Assembly: GCF_002902985.1 (NCBI RefSeq)
Contig: NZ_CP026167.1
Coordinates: forward strand, 2,666,001 to 2,730,000
DNA from: Leclercia sp. LSNIH1
GTDB lineage: Bacteria; Pseudomonadota; Gammaproteobacteria; Enterobacterales; Enterobacteriaceae
Direction of reading: 5' to 3'
DNA: 64,000 nt
Part shown: piece after piece, positions 51,413 through 61,793 of the stretch
How the letters are laid out: each line of letters begins with the position of its first letter
Numbering within the stretch: position 1 is the first letter of the stretch
The notes under the pieces: generated by a model
Told to the model about the DNA's origin: nothing
The model's database searches: none
What the model saw: only the letters and a program-made list of their open reading frames with translations
Position numbers and translations under genes: made by a program

Positions 51413-51550
51413 TCAGAAAAATACAATGTAAAGAATATCGAGGACTGCTAACAGCGACCACAGCAAAATATAGAGCATCAGGTGCTCGCGAATATTATTG
51501 ACCAGATAGTTAACGATACGACGCATGAGAAAACCGGTAAAAAGATGCAT
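51413..51550 (-). CDS. yceO: Small membrane protein YceO
   Basis: A 45-aa frame between yceJ and solA matches YceO by position and sequence character: MHLFTGFLMRRIVNYLV, then a hydrophobic helix LMLYILLWSLLAVLDILYI ending VFF. The start at 51550 gives nearly the E. coli length (46 aa); an internal ATG at 51526 is possible. The charge pattern (RR before, acidic near the end) suggests a single-pass membrane peptide. No strong ribosome site is seen. Function is unknown. Confidence 0.8.
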   Translation of the reverse strand: MHLFTGFLMRRIVNYLVNNIREHLMLYILLWSLLAVLDILYIVFF

Positions 51551-51582
51551 GAAAGGCTTCGGAAACCCGAAGCCTGACACCA

Positions 51583-52701
51583 TTATCGGCTAAAGCGAGA
51601 CAGGGAGAAAGGCGTGAGATCAAACGGCGGCGCGATATTCTGAGAGAATTGCGCGGCAATTTCACCCAGCACGCTGGCAAACTTGAACCCGTGCCCGCTC
51701 AGGCCGGTGATCAGCAGCGTATTATCATGACCCGGCAGGGTATCGATGATGAAATCTTCGTCCGGCGTGTTGTCATAGGTACAGGCTGCACCGTGTAACA
51801 GGCCGCCGATACCCGGCAGTACATTGCGCAGGAATTTGAATGCTTCAGAGCCATCCCCAGGATACGCGCCAAACGGCTTACGCTCTTCCGGCGAGTTAAT
51901 CACCTGCCCGCCGTTATGTTTGCCGATCTTCAGGGCATCTTTTTCGGACGGGAAGCCGTAAAACTGGTCGCCGTCAGGCAGTTCGCCGGTAAAGGCAGGG
52001 AAGTGATTCTGATGGCTGTAGCGCCCGTCAGCCTGGAACCAGGAGAAAACTTTGCGTACCGGCTGCACCGGCAGGCCGGGAACCAGACGTGAAACCCAGG
52101 TGCCGGCGCTTACCAGCAGGCGGCTTGCGCTGTAGGGGCCTTCCGGGGTATCAACGGTGACGCCGTCCTCATGATGGGTAATGGCGCTCACCGGGCAGTT
52201 AAACAATTGGGCGCAACCGGCCTCTTTGGCCAGCGCAATCCAGGTTTTAATCGCCAGTTCGCTGCGCAGTACGCCCGACCCGGATTCATACAGGCCGATA
52301 TAGTCCGCCGGGACGTTGATCTCAGGCCAGCGCTTCATGATCGCTGCCGCGTCCAGTCGTTCAAGATTGAGGCTGAACTGGCGGGCGCTCTGTTCAACGG
52401 TCGCCAGAAATGGCGAGTCGGAGGGCCCAAGATTGACTACCCCCGTGCGTTCAAAGACCGGCTCACCGCTGATTTGCACCAGTTCATCCCACAGCGCCTG
52501 CGCCCGTAACACCAGCGGCACATAGCGTTCACCTTCGCCGTAAGCGTGGCGCATCAGACGGGTATCACCGTGGTGGCTCCCTTCGGTGTGGGGTGGCATA
52601 TGGGCATCGATCATCAGTACGTTCTGACCGGCTCGCGTTGCGTAATAGCCTGCCGCCGCACCGACAGATCCGCTGCCAATAATAATAAGATCGTATTTCA
52701 T
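51583..52701 (-). CDS. solA: N-methyl-L-tryptophan oxidase SolA
   Basis: SolA is a monomeric sarcosine oxidase-type flavoenzyme that demethylates N-methyl-tryptophan. The 372-aa product starts [20 protein letters not shown], the FAD-binding GxGxxG motif; the frame upstream to 52761 is discarded. The Cys for covalent FAD attachment is present in [14 protein letters not shown], and [10 protein letters not shown] completes the flavin site. Length equals E. coli. Confidence 0.96.
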   Translation of the reverse strand: MKYDLIIIGSGSVGAAAGYYATRAGQNVLMIDAHMPPHTEGSHHGDTRLMRHAYGEGERYVPLVLRAQALWDELVQISGEPVFERTGVVNLGPSDSPFLATVEQSARQFSLNLERLDAAAIMKRWPEINVPADYIGLYESGSGVLRSELAIKTWIALAKEAGCAQLFNCPVSAITHHEDGVTVDTPEGPYSASRLLVSAGTWVSRLVPGLPVQPVRKVFSWFQADGRYSHQNHFPAFTGELPDGDQFYGFPSEKDALKIGKHNGGQVINSPEERKPFGAYPGDGSEAFKFLRNVLPGIGGLLHGAACTYDNTPDEDFIIDTLPGHDNTLLITGLSGHGFKFASVLGEIAAQFSQNIAPPFDLTPFSLSRFSR

Positions 52702-52817
52702 GAGGCTCTCTTTACGCGTTTCGTTGGTTAGCAGGGTAATTAAGAAGGCAGGGTTATACAAGGGAGAAATAAACGAGGCACCGTGAGGTGCCTGTTGGGT
52801 GAAAAAGTGTCGTGACG

Positions 52818-53072
52818 CTAGTGTCGCCGGTACTCATTTTCCTGGTAGTCACTGGATTCTATTTTTGCAATACCGGCTTCTAAAATAGAAATAAACTGGC
52901 GTGCAACATCTGTGGTTAACCACAACGTCTGCCCAACTTCCGCTTCTTCAGTGTCAGGATGATTTGGAGTCTGGTAGTGCAAACGCAGCATCAGTGCGTC
53001 GTAGCTATCTACAGTGCTGATATCCCAGCCTACAAGCGGATGGGTCTGGATGACTTCATTATTCTTTTCCAT
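52818..53072 (-). CDS. bssS: Biofilm regulator BssS
   Basis: BssS (YceP) is a small cytoplasmic protein that influences biofilm formation through indole and autoinducer-2 signalling in E. coli. The 84-aa product starts [20 protein letters not shown] and ends [14 protein letters not shown], equal in length to E. coli. The frame extends upstream to 53120 without conservation. Confidence 0.95.
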   Translation of the reverse strand: MEKNNEVIQTHPLVGWDISTVDSYDALMLRLHYQTPNHPDTEEAEVGQTLWLTTDVARQFISILEAGIAKIESSDYQENEYRRH

Positions 53073-53297
53073 CATAACCCCCTGAATACGTGTTAAAAAG
53101 ACAACGACTGTGAGGTTCAATGCGTGTTTTTCTGAAGCAATTTCAGTATATCAATAAATAAGGCTTCTGAAGGGAAAAAGAAACAGGCAGTCCCAAATAT
53201 TTATGCGTTTTAGGATTGTTTGAACATTAAAACGTCATCTTGCTGATGATTTTTGACGAAGTCAGTCAGATTATTCGTGCTTTCACATAAAAAGAGG

Positions 53298-53320
53298 AAA
53301 AAAAGCCGGGGCGACCCGGC
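53298..53320 (-). terminator. Intrinsic terminator of dinI
   Basis: Stem GCCGGG / CCCGGC with a 4-nt loop, flanked on the minus strand by a downstream run of seven T, 26 bp after the dinI stop. Confidence 0.85.
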
Positions 53321-53345
53321 AAAAAAACACAATGAAGGAGAAAAT

Positions 53346-53591
53346 TTAATCGGTAATAAACCAGTCGTCAGCGCTCTCCCAGGTTTCCTGTAAAATTTCG
53401 CTGATACGCTCTTTATCATCTTTTGCGCCACCGATGACCGAGAGATTGTTTGACCCCGCATAACGCACGGTGACGGCACCTTCGCGTTCGGGAAAGGAGT
53501 TGTTTATACGGCGGGATAATTCACCCGCCAGTGCGTCCAGCGCACCAGCAGGCAAAGGCGTTGTTCTGGCAATGATCACTTCAATACGCAT
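53346..53591 (-). CDS. dinI: DNA damage-inducible protein DinI
   Basis: DinI is an SOS protein that stabilises or limits RecA filaments. The 81-aa product equals the E. coli length: MRIEVIIARTTPLPAGALDA, the central LSRRINNSFPEREGAVTVRY and the acidic C-terminal helix ISEILQETWESADDWF that contacts RecA. A LexA box lies 22 bp before the start. Confidence 0.96.
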   Translation of the reverse strand: MRIEVIIARTTPLPAGALDALAGELSRRINNSFPEREGAVTVRYAGSNNLSVIGGAKDDKERISEILQETWESADDWFITD

Positions 53592-53612
53592 AATTGCCCC
53601 CTGTGTTATATA

Positions 53613-53628
53613 CTGTGTATTTATACAG
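53613..53628. promoter_or_regulatory. LexA (SOS) box of dinI
   Basis: CTGTGTATTTATACAG has the required CTG-N10-CAG arrangement with an AT-rich centre, matching the LexA operator. Confidence 0.92.
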
Positions 53629-53665
53629 TCATATTGTTGAATTTACAACAGGGGGCAAACAATTT

Positions 53666-54712
53666 TTAACGCTTCACTGTCCACTGAACGGTTTCACCCG
53701 CGAGGAAGGGGATCAGGGTGTCGTCAGTCAGGGGGATGGATTCCACGACGCTGCTCTCTTCGCGCACCAGCTCAACAACGCCCTCATTCACCGGCAGACC
53801 GTAGAAACGCGGCCCGTTCAGGGAGCAGAACGCCTCGAAATGTTGCAGGGCATTCATCTCGTCAAAAACCTGCGCGTAGCTGGCAAGGGCGGTCGGGGCA
53901 TTAAAGCAGCCTGCACAGCCACAGCTGGCCTCTTTACGATGACGGGCATGGGGCGCGGAGTCGGTGCCGAGGAAGACGCGCGCAAAGCCGCTGGCAACCA
54001 GCTCGCGCAGCGCTTGCTGGTGGACATTGCGTTTGAGGATCGGCAGGCAGTAGAGGTGCGGACGCACGCCACCTACCAGCATATGGTTGCGGTTGAACAT
54101 CAGGTGCTGCGGGGTGATGGTGGCCGCCAGGAGCTCGTTGCCATCGCGCACGTACTCCGCGGCATCTTTGGTGGTGATGTGTTCAAACACCACTTTCAGA
54201 CCCGGCAGGCGCTGGCGCAGCGGCTCCATCACGGTTTCGATGAAACGCGCTTCACGGTCGAAAATGTCGACGTCGGCATGAGTCACTTCGCCGTGCACCA
54301 GCAGGGGCATCCCCAGTTTTTCCATGCGCTCGAGCACCGGCATAATCGCGTCAATGCTGGTGACACCGTGGCTGGAGTTGGTGGTGGCGTTGGCCGGATA
54401 GAGTTTGGCGGCGGTAAAGACCCCTTCGCTAAAGCCGCGCTCAATCTCATTCGCATCGAGCGTGTCGGTCAGATAACAGGTCATCAGCGGGGTAAAATCG
54501 TGACCGGCAGGCACGGCATCAAGAATGCGCTGGCGATAGGCGATCGCCGCATCGACCGTGGTGACCGGCGGCACCAGGTTTGGCATGACAATCGCGCGGC
54601 CATAAATTTCACTGGTATACGGCACGACGGTTTTCAGCATATCGCCATCGCGAAGATGGATATGCCAGTCGTCTGGGCGGCGGATTTTCAAAACCTGGGA
54701 TTGTGCAGTCAT
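53666..54712 (-). CDS. pyrC: Dihydroorotase PyrC
   Basis: PyrC closes carbamoyl aspartate to dihydroorotate, step 3 of pyrimidine synthesis. The 348-aa product equals the E. coli length. Zinc ligands His17 and His19 are in [11 protein letters not shown], the carboxylated Lys103 in AAKLYPANA, and further metal ligands in VHGEVTH and FEHITTKDA; the catalytic Asp is in [10 protein letters not shown] leader hairpin and a PurR box lie upstream. Confidence 0.97.
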   Translation of the reverse strand: MTAQSQVLKIRRPDDWHIHLRDGDMLKTVVPYTSEIYGRAIVMPNLVPPVTTVDAAIAYRQRILDAVPAGHDFTPLMTCYLTDTLDANEIERGFSEGVFTAAKLYPANATTNSSHGVTSIDAIMPVLERMEKLGMPLLVHGEVTHADVDIFDREARFIETVMEPLRQRLPGLKVVFEHITTKDAAEYVRDGNELLAATITPQHLMFNRNHMLVGGVRPHLYCLPILKRNVHQQALRELVASGFARVFLGTDSAPHARHRKEASCGCAGCFNAPTALASYAQVFDEMNALQHFEAFCSLNGPRFYGLPVNEGVVELVREESSVVESIPLTDDTLIPFLAGETVQWTVKR

Positions 54713-54719
54713 GGATAGG

Positions 54720-54749
54720 CTCCGGCTGAGTGAGATGATTTTTGCCGGA
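54720..54749 (-). promoter_or_regulatory. pyrC leader hairpin covering the ribosome site
   Basis: On the minus strand, TCCGGC at the transcript 5' end pairs with GCCGGA that contains the GGAG ribosome site 8 nt before the ATG. In E. coli and Salmonella, choice between C and G transcription starts in such a CCGG sets whether this hairpin forms, so expression follows the CTP/GTP balance. The elements are conserved here. Confidence 0.85.
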
Positions 54750-54761
54750 CACAAAGAATAG

Positions 54762-54777
54762 GGGGAAACGTTTTCGT
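54762..54777 (-). promoter_or_regulatory. PurR operator upstream of pyrC
   Basis: ACGAAAACGTTTCCCC on the minus strand resembles the PurR consensus ACGCAAACGTTTTCGT, with the central AAACGTTT intact. PurR control of pyrC is known in E. coli. Confidence 0.7.
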
Positions 54778-54792
54778 TTGCACTCTTTTCTG

Positions 54793-54815
54793 TAAAAAAA
54801 GGCGCCGAAGCGCCT
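54793..54815 (-). terminator. Intrinsic terminator of yceB
   Basis: Stem AGGCGC / GCGCCT with a stable TTCG tetraloop and seven T on the minus strand, 7 bp after the yceB stop. Confidence 0.92.
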
Positions 54816-54821
54816 CACGGG

Positions 54822-55382
54822 TTAATCGACGAAGGGGATGACAATCTCACCCGGCTTCACTTCGATACCTTTTGCATATTTTTTCGCCAGCGCTTCGCCC
54901 TTGCTGTTGTCTTCGCTCAGGATATAAGCCGGCTGGTGATTAAAGTAGTTTTGCAGGGACTGATTCAGGTATGGCATCAGCGTCTGCAGAACCGGTTTCA
55001 TCTTCTCCGGCGAGACCACGGCGTCGGTGATCTCCATCTGTTGCAGGTAGATGGCGCCCTGATCCTTATTGAAGACCGGCAACGCTTTTAACTTCAGCTT
55101 AATATTGGCTTTCTGGCTGCCGAACAGCGAATTCATGTCCAGACTGGCGTCGCCGGAGAGCATCACTTTGTTCGGCTCTTCGCGGCCAATCTGGCTGGCA
55201 AGATTGCTCAGGACGATATGCGCATCGGCGACGCCGGGCACACCGATATCTTTCGCAAAGTTATTGCGCTTCTGCAGGGCCTGGTTAATCTCCTGTTCAC
55301 TGACCGTGTACTGGGTGAGCTGATTACAACCAACCAGCAGACCGCTGATGATCAACGCAGTGGCAATAACAATCTTTTTCAT
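54822..55382 (-). CDS. yceB: DUF1439 lipoprotein YceB
   Basis: YceB is a 186-aa lipoprotein of the DUF1439 (tubular lipid-binding-like) group. The signal MKKIVIATALIISGLLVGC gives lipobox LVGC with Cys19. The mature part starts NQLTQYTVSEQEINQALQK. I start at 55382, with GAGGAAAATC upstream; the frame to 55397 is not conserved. It lies downstream of mdtH; grxB, found between them in E. coli, is absent. Confidence 0.93.
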   Translation of the reverse strand: MKKIVIATALIISGLLVGCNQLTQYTVSEQEINQALQKRNNFAKDIGVPGVADAHIVLSNLASQIGREEPNKVMLSGDASLDMNSLFGSQKANIKLKLKALPVFNKDQGAIYLQQMEITDAVVSPEKMKPVLQTLMPYLNQSLQNYFNHQPAYILSEDNSKGEALAKKYAKGIEVKPGEIVIPFVD

Positions 55383-55392
55383 GATTTTCCTC

Positions 55393-55430
55393 GACATACT
55401 GGCGCTTCAATCCTGACGCGCCAGTATGTC
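55393..55430. repeat. Perfect 12-bp inverted repeat in the mdtH-yceB gap
   Basis: GACATACTGGCG and CGCCAGTATGTC pair perfectly around a 14-nt loop. In the yceB leader the hairpin would sit immediately before the GAGG ribosome site. No T-run follows, so it is not a classical terminator. It occupies the point where grxB is expected. Confidence 0.8.
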
Positions 55431-55501
55431 AGGGGAGTGTCCCTCAGACCAGCAGAATAAACTGATAACGGCGAAGAACAGGAATAGTGCCTGAGTCCCG
55501 G

Positions 55502-56710
55502 TCAGGCTCCGGGCTCCAGCACGCCGGGTGCAGCGCGCTTGTGGCTGAACTGCCAGCCCAGCGCGAAGAAAGTAGTTACCCCAATCAAAGTCAGCATCAC
55601 CCACGGCAGTTCAGGCTGGTTAAAGGCTTTCCCGGCATCGAACAGCCAGCCGCCCCCGGCATAGCCCAGCGCGCCACCAATCGCCAGACCGAGACGGCTG
55701 AAGCCCATATAGCTGCCCCGCGCGCGCGGATCGGCCAGCTCGGCGCTCAGCGTTTCACGGGCGGGTTCGGCGATGATGGAGCCGATATAGAAGGTACAAA
55801 TCAGCATAAACAGCTGTTGCAGGGAGCTCACCATCCCAATGGGCAGCATACTCAGGGACATCAGCAGCAGGCCCGCCATCAAGCGATGCTCGAGGCGGAA
55901 GCGTTTTTCGCTCCAGCGAGCAATAGGGTAGAGGAGGGTGAGGGAGAGGCAGGCCTCAATGGCGTACATCCACTTCACCGCCGCCGGCGATCCGGCGATA
56001 TCGTTAACCATGATCGGCAGCATCAGCATCACCTGTACGCCCAACATGTAATAGCCCGCCAGCGTCAGCACGTAGGTAATGAAACGTTTATCGCGCCAGA
56101 CGCGGTCGAGTCCCTCCCGTACCGGCGCTTTGACGGTGGAGAGCTTCCAGGCGGGCAGCAGCCAGGCGTTAAAGGCCGCACACAGAATAAACAGCACCGC
56201 CCCAGTGGCGCAGACCAGCCGAAAATCGTACTGCAACAGCCAGCTTCCCAGCAGCGCACCCACCACCGCGCCCGCGCTGTCCTGCATCATCAGCAGCGAG
56301 AAAAAACGCCCGCGATGCCGGGGACGGATCAGCTTCACGACGAGCGCCGTGCGCGGCGGATCGAACAGCGTGCCGCCAAGCCCGGAAACAATACAGGAGA
56401 CCCATAGCAGCCAGGGTTCATGGGCAATCGCCATCGTGGCAAAACCCGCCGCCCGCAGCAGCATGCCGGTGACAATCATCGGTTTCGCGCCAAAGCGGTC
56501 GGCAATCGCGCCGCCAAACACCCCCAGCCCCTGCTGGACAAACTGGCGCAGCCCCAGCGCAATGCCGACCATCAACGCTGCCCAGCCCATCTGATCGACA
56601 AAGCGAATAGAGATGAGGGGGAAAACGACAAAAAAGCCGAGTACAACCAGCATGTTATCAACAAGCAGGAAATATTTACCCAGGCTCCGGGCCTGTGAGA
56701 TATGGGACAT
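55502..56710 (-). CDS. mdtH: MFS multidrug resistance protein MdtH
   Basis: MdtH is a 12-helix major facilitator efflux protein linked to quinolone tolerance. The 402-aa product equals the E. coli length: [20 protein letters not shown] start, motif [16 protein letters not shown] near residues 66-80, and the C-terminal [18 protein letters not shown]. It is divergent from rimJ and followed by yceB. Confidence 0.95.
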   Translation of the reverse strand: MSHISQARSLGKYFLLVDNMLVVLGFFVVFPLISIRFVDQMGWAALMVGIALGLRQFVQQGLGVFGGAIADRFGAKPMIVTGMLLRAAGFATMAIAHEPWLLWVSCIVSGLGGTLFDPPRTALVVKLIRPRHRGRFFSLLMMQDSAGAVVGALLGSWLLQYDFRLVCATGAVLFILCAAFNAWLLPAWKLSTVKAPVREGLDRVWRDKRFITYVLTLAGYYMLGVQVMLMLPIMVNDIAGSPAAVKWMYAIEACLSLTLLYPIARWSEKRFRLEHRLMAGLLLMSLSMLPIGMVSSLQQLFMLICTFYIGSIIAEPARETLSAELADPRARGSYMGFSRLGLAIGGALGYAGGGWLFDAGKAFNQPELPWVMLTLIGVTTFFALGWQFSHKRAAPGVLEPGA

Positions 56711-56726
56711 TTCCCCTCCAGGGAAA

Positions 56727-56851
56727 TATACCCGTCATACTTCAGGTTGCCGGTGCGTTGGCCTCCTCGCTCACCCCTGTCACTTACCGGAGTAAGCTCC
56801 AGGGGATTCGCTGCGTCGCCGCCTTCCTGCAACTCGAATTATTTAGGGTAT
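56727..56851. repeat. ERIC element
   Basis: A 125-bp imperfect palindrome flanked by TATACCC and GGGTAT contains the ERIC core stretches TCATACTTCAGGTTGC, GCTCACCCCTGTCACTTA, AGTAAGCTCCAGGGGATTC and CCTTCCTGCAACTCGAATTA. It lies between the divergent mdtH and rimJ genes, near the mdtH start. The rest of this 358-bp gap is AT-rich and holds the rimJ promoter. Confidence 0.9.
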
Positions 56852-57068
56852 CAAGATAATGAGCGCGCTAATATTCTGCGGTGTCGGCAGGTTTTTTCCC
56901 ACTACGCAGGCGACAATATTTTTTTATCAAAAAGGGGTTTTGATTGAGGGTTTTAATCGAAAAATGTGAAAAGTCTTCAAAATGGTATGTCACTGTTTTC
57001 CCAGAAGGCAGCGGCGCAGGTATAGTAAAGCTAACGGGTCAAAGTTGTAACATGAAGGAGTAGTATCC

Positions 57069-57653
57069 ATGTTTGGCTATCGCAGTAATGTGCCGAAAGT
57101 ACGCCTGACGACCGACCGGCTGGTGGTTCGCCTCGTGCATGAGCGTGATGCCTGGCGTCTGGCGGACTACTACGCTGAGAATCGTCAGTTTTTAAAACCC
57201 TGGGAACCCGTGCGGGATGAGAGTCACTGCTATCCTTCCGGCTGGCAGGCCCGGCTGAGCATGATCGCCGAGTTTCACAAGCAGGGCTCAGCGTTCTACT
57301 TTGCCCTGCTGGACCCCGATGAAAAAGAGATCATTGGCATCGCCAACTTCTCTAACGTGGTGCGGGGCTCGTTTCATGCCTGCTATCTGGGGTACTCCAT
57401 CGGGCAAAAATGGCAGGGGCAGGGGCTGATGTTTGAAGCGCTGACCTCGGCAATCCGCTATATGCAACGTACCCAGCACATGCACCGCATTATGGCCAAC
57501 TATATGCCGCACAATCAGCGCAGCGGCGGTCTGCTGGCGCGCCTCGGATTTGAAAAGGAGGGCTACGCCAAAGATTACCTGCTGATTGACGGCGAATGGC
57601 GCGATCATGTCCTGACGGCGCTGACAACCAAAGAGTGGAGCGCGGGGCGCTAA
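57069..57653 (+). CDS. rimJ: Ribosomal protein S5-alanine N-acetyltransferase RimJ
   Basis: RimJ acetylates the N-terminal alanine of ribosomal protein S5 and assists small-subunit assembly. The 194-aa product equals the E. coli length, with GNAT features: [20 protein letters not shown], the acetyl-CoA loop [20 protein letters not shown], and the C-terminal [27 protein letters not shown] lies before the ATG. yceH follows 9 bp later. Confidence 0.96.
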   Translation: MFGYRSNVPKVRLTTDRLVVRLVHERDAWRLADYYAENRQFLKPWEPVRDESHCYPSGWQARLSMIAEFHKQGSAFYFALLDPDEKEIIGIANFSNVVRGSFHACYLGYSIGQKWQGQGLMFEALTSAIRYMQRTQHMHRIMANYMPHNQRSGGLLARLGFEKEGYAKDYLLIDGEWRDHVLTALTTKEWSAGR

Positions 57654-57662
57654 GGAACAGAG

Positions 57663-58310
57663 ATGAAATATCAGTTAAGCGCCACTGAAGCGCGCGTCAT
57701 TGGCTGCCTGCTGGAGAAGCAGGTCACGACGCCGGAGCAGTATCCGCTCTCGGTAAATGCGGTCACCCTGGCCTGCAACCAAAAAACCAACCGTGAACCG
57801 GTGATGAACCTTGCCGAACATGAGGTACAGGATCTGCTGGATGCGCTGGTGAAACGCCACTACCTGCGCACCGTCAGCGGCTTTGGCAATCGCGTCACCA
57901 AATATGAGCAGCGTTTTTGCAACTCCGAGTTTGGCGCCCTGAAGCTAAACTCCGCCGAAGTGGCGCTGATCGCCACCCTGCTGCTGCGCGGGGCACAGAC
58001 CCCGGGCGAGCTGCGCACCCGGGCGGCGCGCATGCATGAATTCGCCGATATGCAGGAGGTGGAACAGACCCTCGAAGGCCTGGCGGCAAGAGAGGATGGC
58101 CCGTTTGTCCTGCGCCTGGCGCGGGAGCCGGGCAAGCGTGAAAGCCGCTATATGCATCTCTTCAGCGGAGAGGTTGAAACTGCCGCCGCCGCTGAGACAG
58201 TGGCTCCCGCCACGGAAGAAACCTTACTGGCCCGCGTTGAAGCGTTGGAAAACGAAGTCGAAGAACTGAAGCAGCGCCTCGATTCGCTGCTGGCACATCT
58301 GGGAGATTAA
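57663..58310 (+). CDS. yceH: DUF480 family protein YceH
   Basis: YceH is a 215-aa protein with two winged-helix domains (DUF480): [40 protein letters not shown], then [20 protein letters not shown]. The C-terminus is a short coiled coil ([20 protein letters not shown]). Function is unknown. It lies between rimJ and mviM, with mviM starting 2 bp after its stop. Confidence 0.95.
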   Translation: MKYQLSATEARVIGCLLEKQVTTPEQYPLSVNAVTLACNQKTNREPVMNLAEHEVQDLLDALVKRHYLRTVSGFGNRVTKYEQRFCNSEFGALKLNSAEVALIATLLLRGAQTPGELRTRAARMHEFADMQEVEQTLEGLAAREDGPFVLRLAREPGKRESRYMHLFSGEVETAAAAETVAPATEETLLARVEALENEVEELKQRLDSLLAHLGD

Positions 58311-58312
58311 CG

Positions 58313-59236
58313 GTGACAAAATTACGAGTGGGCGTGGTAGGGCTGGGGGGGATCGCCCAGAAAGCCTGGCTGCCGGTGCTGAGCGCCGCGTCAGACTGGA
58401 CATTGCAGGGGGCCTGGTCACCCTCTCGGGATAAGGCGATCAGGATCTGTGAATCGCTGCGTATGCCTTACTATGAGTCGTTGCAGGAGCTGGCCCGCGC
58501 CTGTGATGCAGTCTTTGTCCATACTTCCACCGCCACCCATTACCAGGTGGTTAGCGAGCTACTGCATGCCGGGGTGCATGTCTGTGTTGATAAACCACTG
58601 GCGGACAATCTGGCCGACGCCGAGCGCCTGATTGAGCTCGCTGCACAGAAAAAACGCACCCTGATGGTCGGTTTCAACCGTCGCTTTGCGCCGCTCTATC
58701 AGCAGCTGAAAAATGGGCTTCAGGAGGCGGCATCCCTGCGGATGGATAAGCATCGCGCCGACAGCGTCGGCCCCAACGATCTGCGTTTTACCCTGCTGGA
58801 TGATTATCTGCACGTGGTGGACACCGCGCTGTGGCTGGCGGGAGATAATGCGCGTCTCACCGGCGGCACGCTGCAAACCAACGAGCAGGGGGCGATGATC
58901 TATGCTGAGCACCATTTCAGCACGGGCAATATGCAGATCACCACCTCCATGCACCGCCGGGCAGGCAGCCAGCGGGAGTGGGTCCAGGCGGTAACGGACG
59001 GCGCGCTGCTGGACGTGACCGATATGCGCGAGTGGCGCGAAGAGCGGGGCGCTGGAGTGTTTACGCCGGCTATTCCTGGCTGGCAGAGCACCCTGGAGCA
59101 GCGTGGTTTTGCGGGCTGCGCGCGCCACTTTATTGAATGCGTGCAAAATCAGACGGTTCCTGAAACCTCGGGTGAACAGGCGATCCGTGCCCAGCGCATC
59201 GTGGAGAAGCTCTGGCGCGATGCCATGAGCGAATAA
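58313..59236 (+). CDS. mviM: Gfo/Idh/MocA-family oxidoreductase MviM
   Basis: MviM is a 307-aa putative NAD(P)-dependent dehydrogenase. The start is a GTG at 58313; the Rossmann motif VGVVGLGGIAQKAWLP follows at once (residues 6-21), then CVDKPLADNLADAERL with the EKP-like catalytic Lys. The substrate is unknown. It is 2 bp after yceH, so rimJ-yceH-mviM form one unit; a REP and terminator separate it from murJ. Confidence 0.94.
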   Translation: MTKLRVGVVGLGGIAQKAWLPVLSAASDWTLQGAWSPSRDKAIRICESLRMPYYESLQELARACDAVFVHTSTATHYQVVSELLHAGVHVCVDKPLADNLADAERLIELAAQKKRTLMVGFNRRFAPLYQQLKNGLQEAASLRMDKHRADSVGPNDLRFTLLDDYLHVVDTALWLAGDNARLTGGTLQTNEQGAMIYAEHHFSTGNMQITTSMHRRAGSQREWVQAVTDGALLDVTDMREWREERGAGVFTPAIPGWQSTLEQRGFAGCARHFIECVQNQTVPETSGEQAIRAQRIVEKLWRDAMSE

Positions 59237-59306
59237 CCCTCTGTAACATCTGCCCATAGCAATTCCTGTTTTTACGAGTAGACTAGGCGCGTTTTGCGTT
59301 TTCCAG

Positions 59307-59332
59307 GCCGGGTAAGCATAGCGATACCCGGC
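59307..59332. repeat. REP element
   Basis: A single REP palindrome, GCCGGGTAAGCATAGCGATA with closing CCCGGC, lies between mviM and murJ. Confidence 0.7.
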
Positions 59333-59338
59333 GAAATG

Positions 59339-59361
59339 ACGCCTGCTTTGCAGGCGTTTTG
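59339..59361 (+). terminator. Terminator between mviM and murJ
   Basis: An 8-bp stem ACGCCTGC / GCAGGCGT with a TTT loop is followed by a T-rich stretch, 25 bp before the murJ start. Confidence 0.75.
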
Positions 59362-59371
59362 TTTCAGGTAG

Positions 59372-60922
<1,551 letters not shown>

Positions 60923-60925
60923 TGC

Positions 60926-60956
60926 AAAAAAAGGGGAGCGCCTGTCGGTGCTCCCC
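60926..60956 (-). terminator. Terminator of flgAMN (minus strand)
   Basis: Minus-strand stem GGGGAGC / GCTCCCC is followed by seven T, 22 bp after the flgN stop. It also lies just after the convergent murJ. Confidence 0.85.
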
Positions 60957-60977
60957 ATTCCTGTGGCTATCGCCTGA

Positions 60978-61400
60978 TTAAATCGAAATTTTCTTTCCGC
61001 CGCTGCGTGAGCTGGCTGTCTGGCCATCGGCGCCATACAGTCCTGTCTCCTGATGCGGCTTAAGCACGGCAAGCGCCTGCTGGTTACGGAGGATCTGCCC
61101 TTCCAGTAACCACCCGTTGTGCTGATTCAGATCGCGCAGATGCTGCGTTTTTTCAGTAATAGTTTGCCAGCGTTCGACGACATCATCATTTGCACTATGG
61201 CGCGCGGATTGCTCGCTGCGTCGCTGCTGTTCAAGGTAGTCCAGCGTGGCCAGCAGTGAGCTTTTATCTTCTGTAATGCGCTGCAGCGCGCTGCCATGAA
61301 CATTTCCGGCAGAGAGCTGCTGCTGTTCGGCGTCCATGACCGTTTTCAGGTCGTTCAACACGACCGTCATTTGATCCATTATTTCCGTCAGACGACTCAT
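60978..61400 (-). CDS. flgN: Flagellar export chaperone FlgN
   Basis: FlgN is the cytosolic chaperone of the hook-associated proteins FlgK and FlgL. The 140-aa product is largely alpha-helical: MSRLTEIMDQMTVVLNDLKT, then LLATLDYLEQQRRSEQSARH and the C-terminal binding region LYGADGQTASSRSGGKKISI. It lies 7 bp after flgM. Confidence 0.95.
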   Translation of the reverse strand: MSRLTEIMDQMTVVLNDLKTVMDAEQQQLSAGNVHGSALQRITEDKSSLLATLDYLEQQRRSEQSARHSANDDVVERWQTITEKTQHLRDLNQHNGWLLEGQILRNQQALAVLKPHQETGLYGADGQTASSRSGGKKISI

Positions 61401-61407
61401 ACAGTGG

Positions 61408-61695
61408 TTACTCTAAGAAACTTTGCGCATCCTGGATCAGCGCATCAGCGATTTTACTGGTATCCATTTTCAGCTCGCCATTGCGGATGGCGGTTTTCAG
61501 CGCTTCAACACGCTCCATGTTGATATCGTTGCTACCAGGCTGCATCAGTTTCGCCTGGGCATCGCTCAGCGTGACGCTGGTGCTGTTGGCGGTCGCCGAT
61601 TTTTGCGGGCGAGTCTTTGCAGTGGCAGTGTCATTCATTTCGCGCGGTTGAACTGGGCTAACCGGCTTCAGGGGCGATGTACGATCAATGCTCAT
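61408..61695 (-). CDS. flgM: Anti-sigma-28 factor FlgM
   Basis: FlgM holds sigma28 (FliA) inactive until it is exported through the finished hook-basal body. The 95-aa product has the export-signal N-terminus [20 protein letters not shown] and the sigma28-binding C-terminal half ([40 protein letters not shown]). A sigma28 promoter lies directly upstream. Confidence 0.95.
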   Translation of the reverse strand: MSIDRTSPLKPVSPVQPREMNDTATAKTRPQKSATANSTSVTLSDAQAKLMQPGSNDINMERVEALKTAIRNGELKMDTSKIADALIQDAQSFLE

Positions 61696-61756
61696 TATAT
61701 TGTCCTCATCGAGGGTTCGCGGCGTTGGCGCCTGACATTATCATTAAGTTACTTCT

Positions 61757-61783
61757 ATATCGGCAGCCGCCGCATAATCTTTA
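61757..61783 (-). promoter_or_regulatory. Sigma28 (FliA) promoter of flgMN
   Basis: Minus-strand TAAAGATT-N11-GCCGATAT fits the FliA consensus TAAAGTTT-N11-GCCGATAA with exact spacing, 62 bp before flgM. It lies in the gap between flgA and flgM, as in E. coli and Salmonella. Confidence 0.92.
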
Positions 61784-61793
61784 AAAAGATTAT
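61774..61793. repeat. Perfect palindrome overlapping the flgA stop and the flgM promoter
   Basis: ATAATCTTT-AA-AAAGATTAT is a perfect 9-bp inverted repeat that covers the flgA stop codon and the -35 element of the FliA promoter. Confidence 0.8.

Noticed and set aside
55407..55604. 65-codon minus-strand frame with a hydrophobic stretch between mdtH and yceB, considered as a grxB remnant
   Set aside because: It has no glutaredoxin CPYC-type motif or thioredoxin-fold pattern, and most of it is mdtH in another frame.
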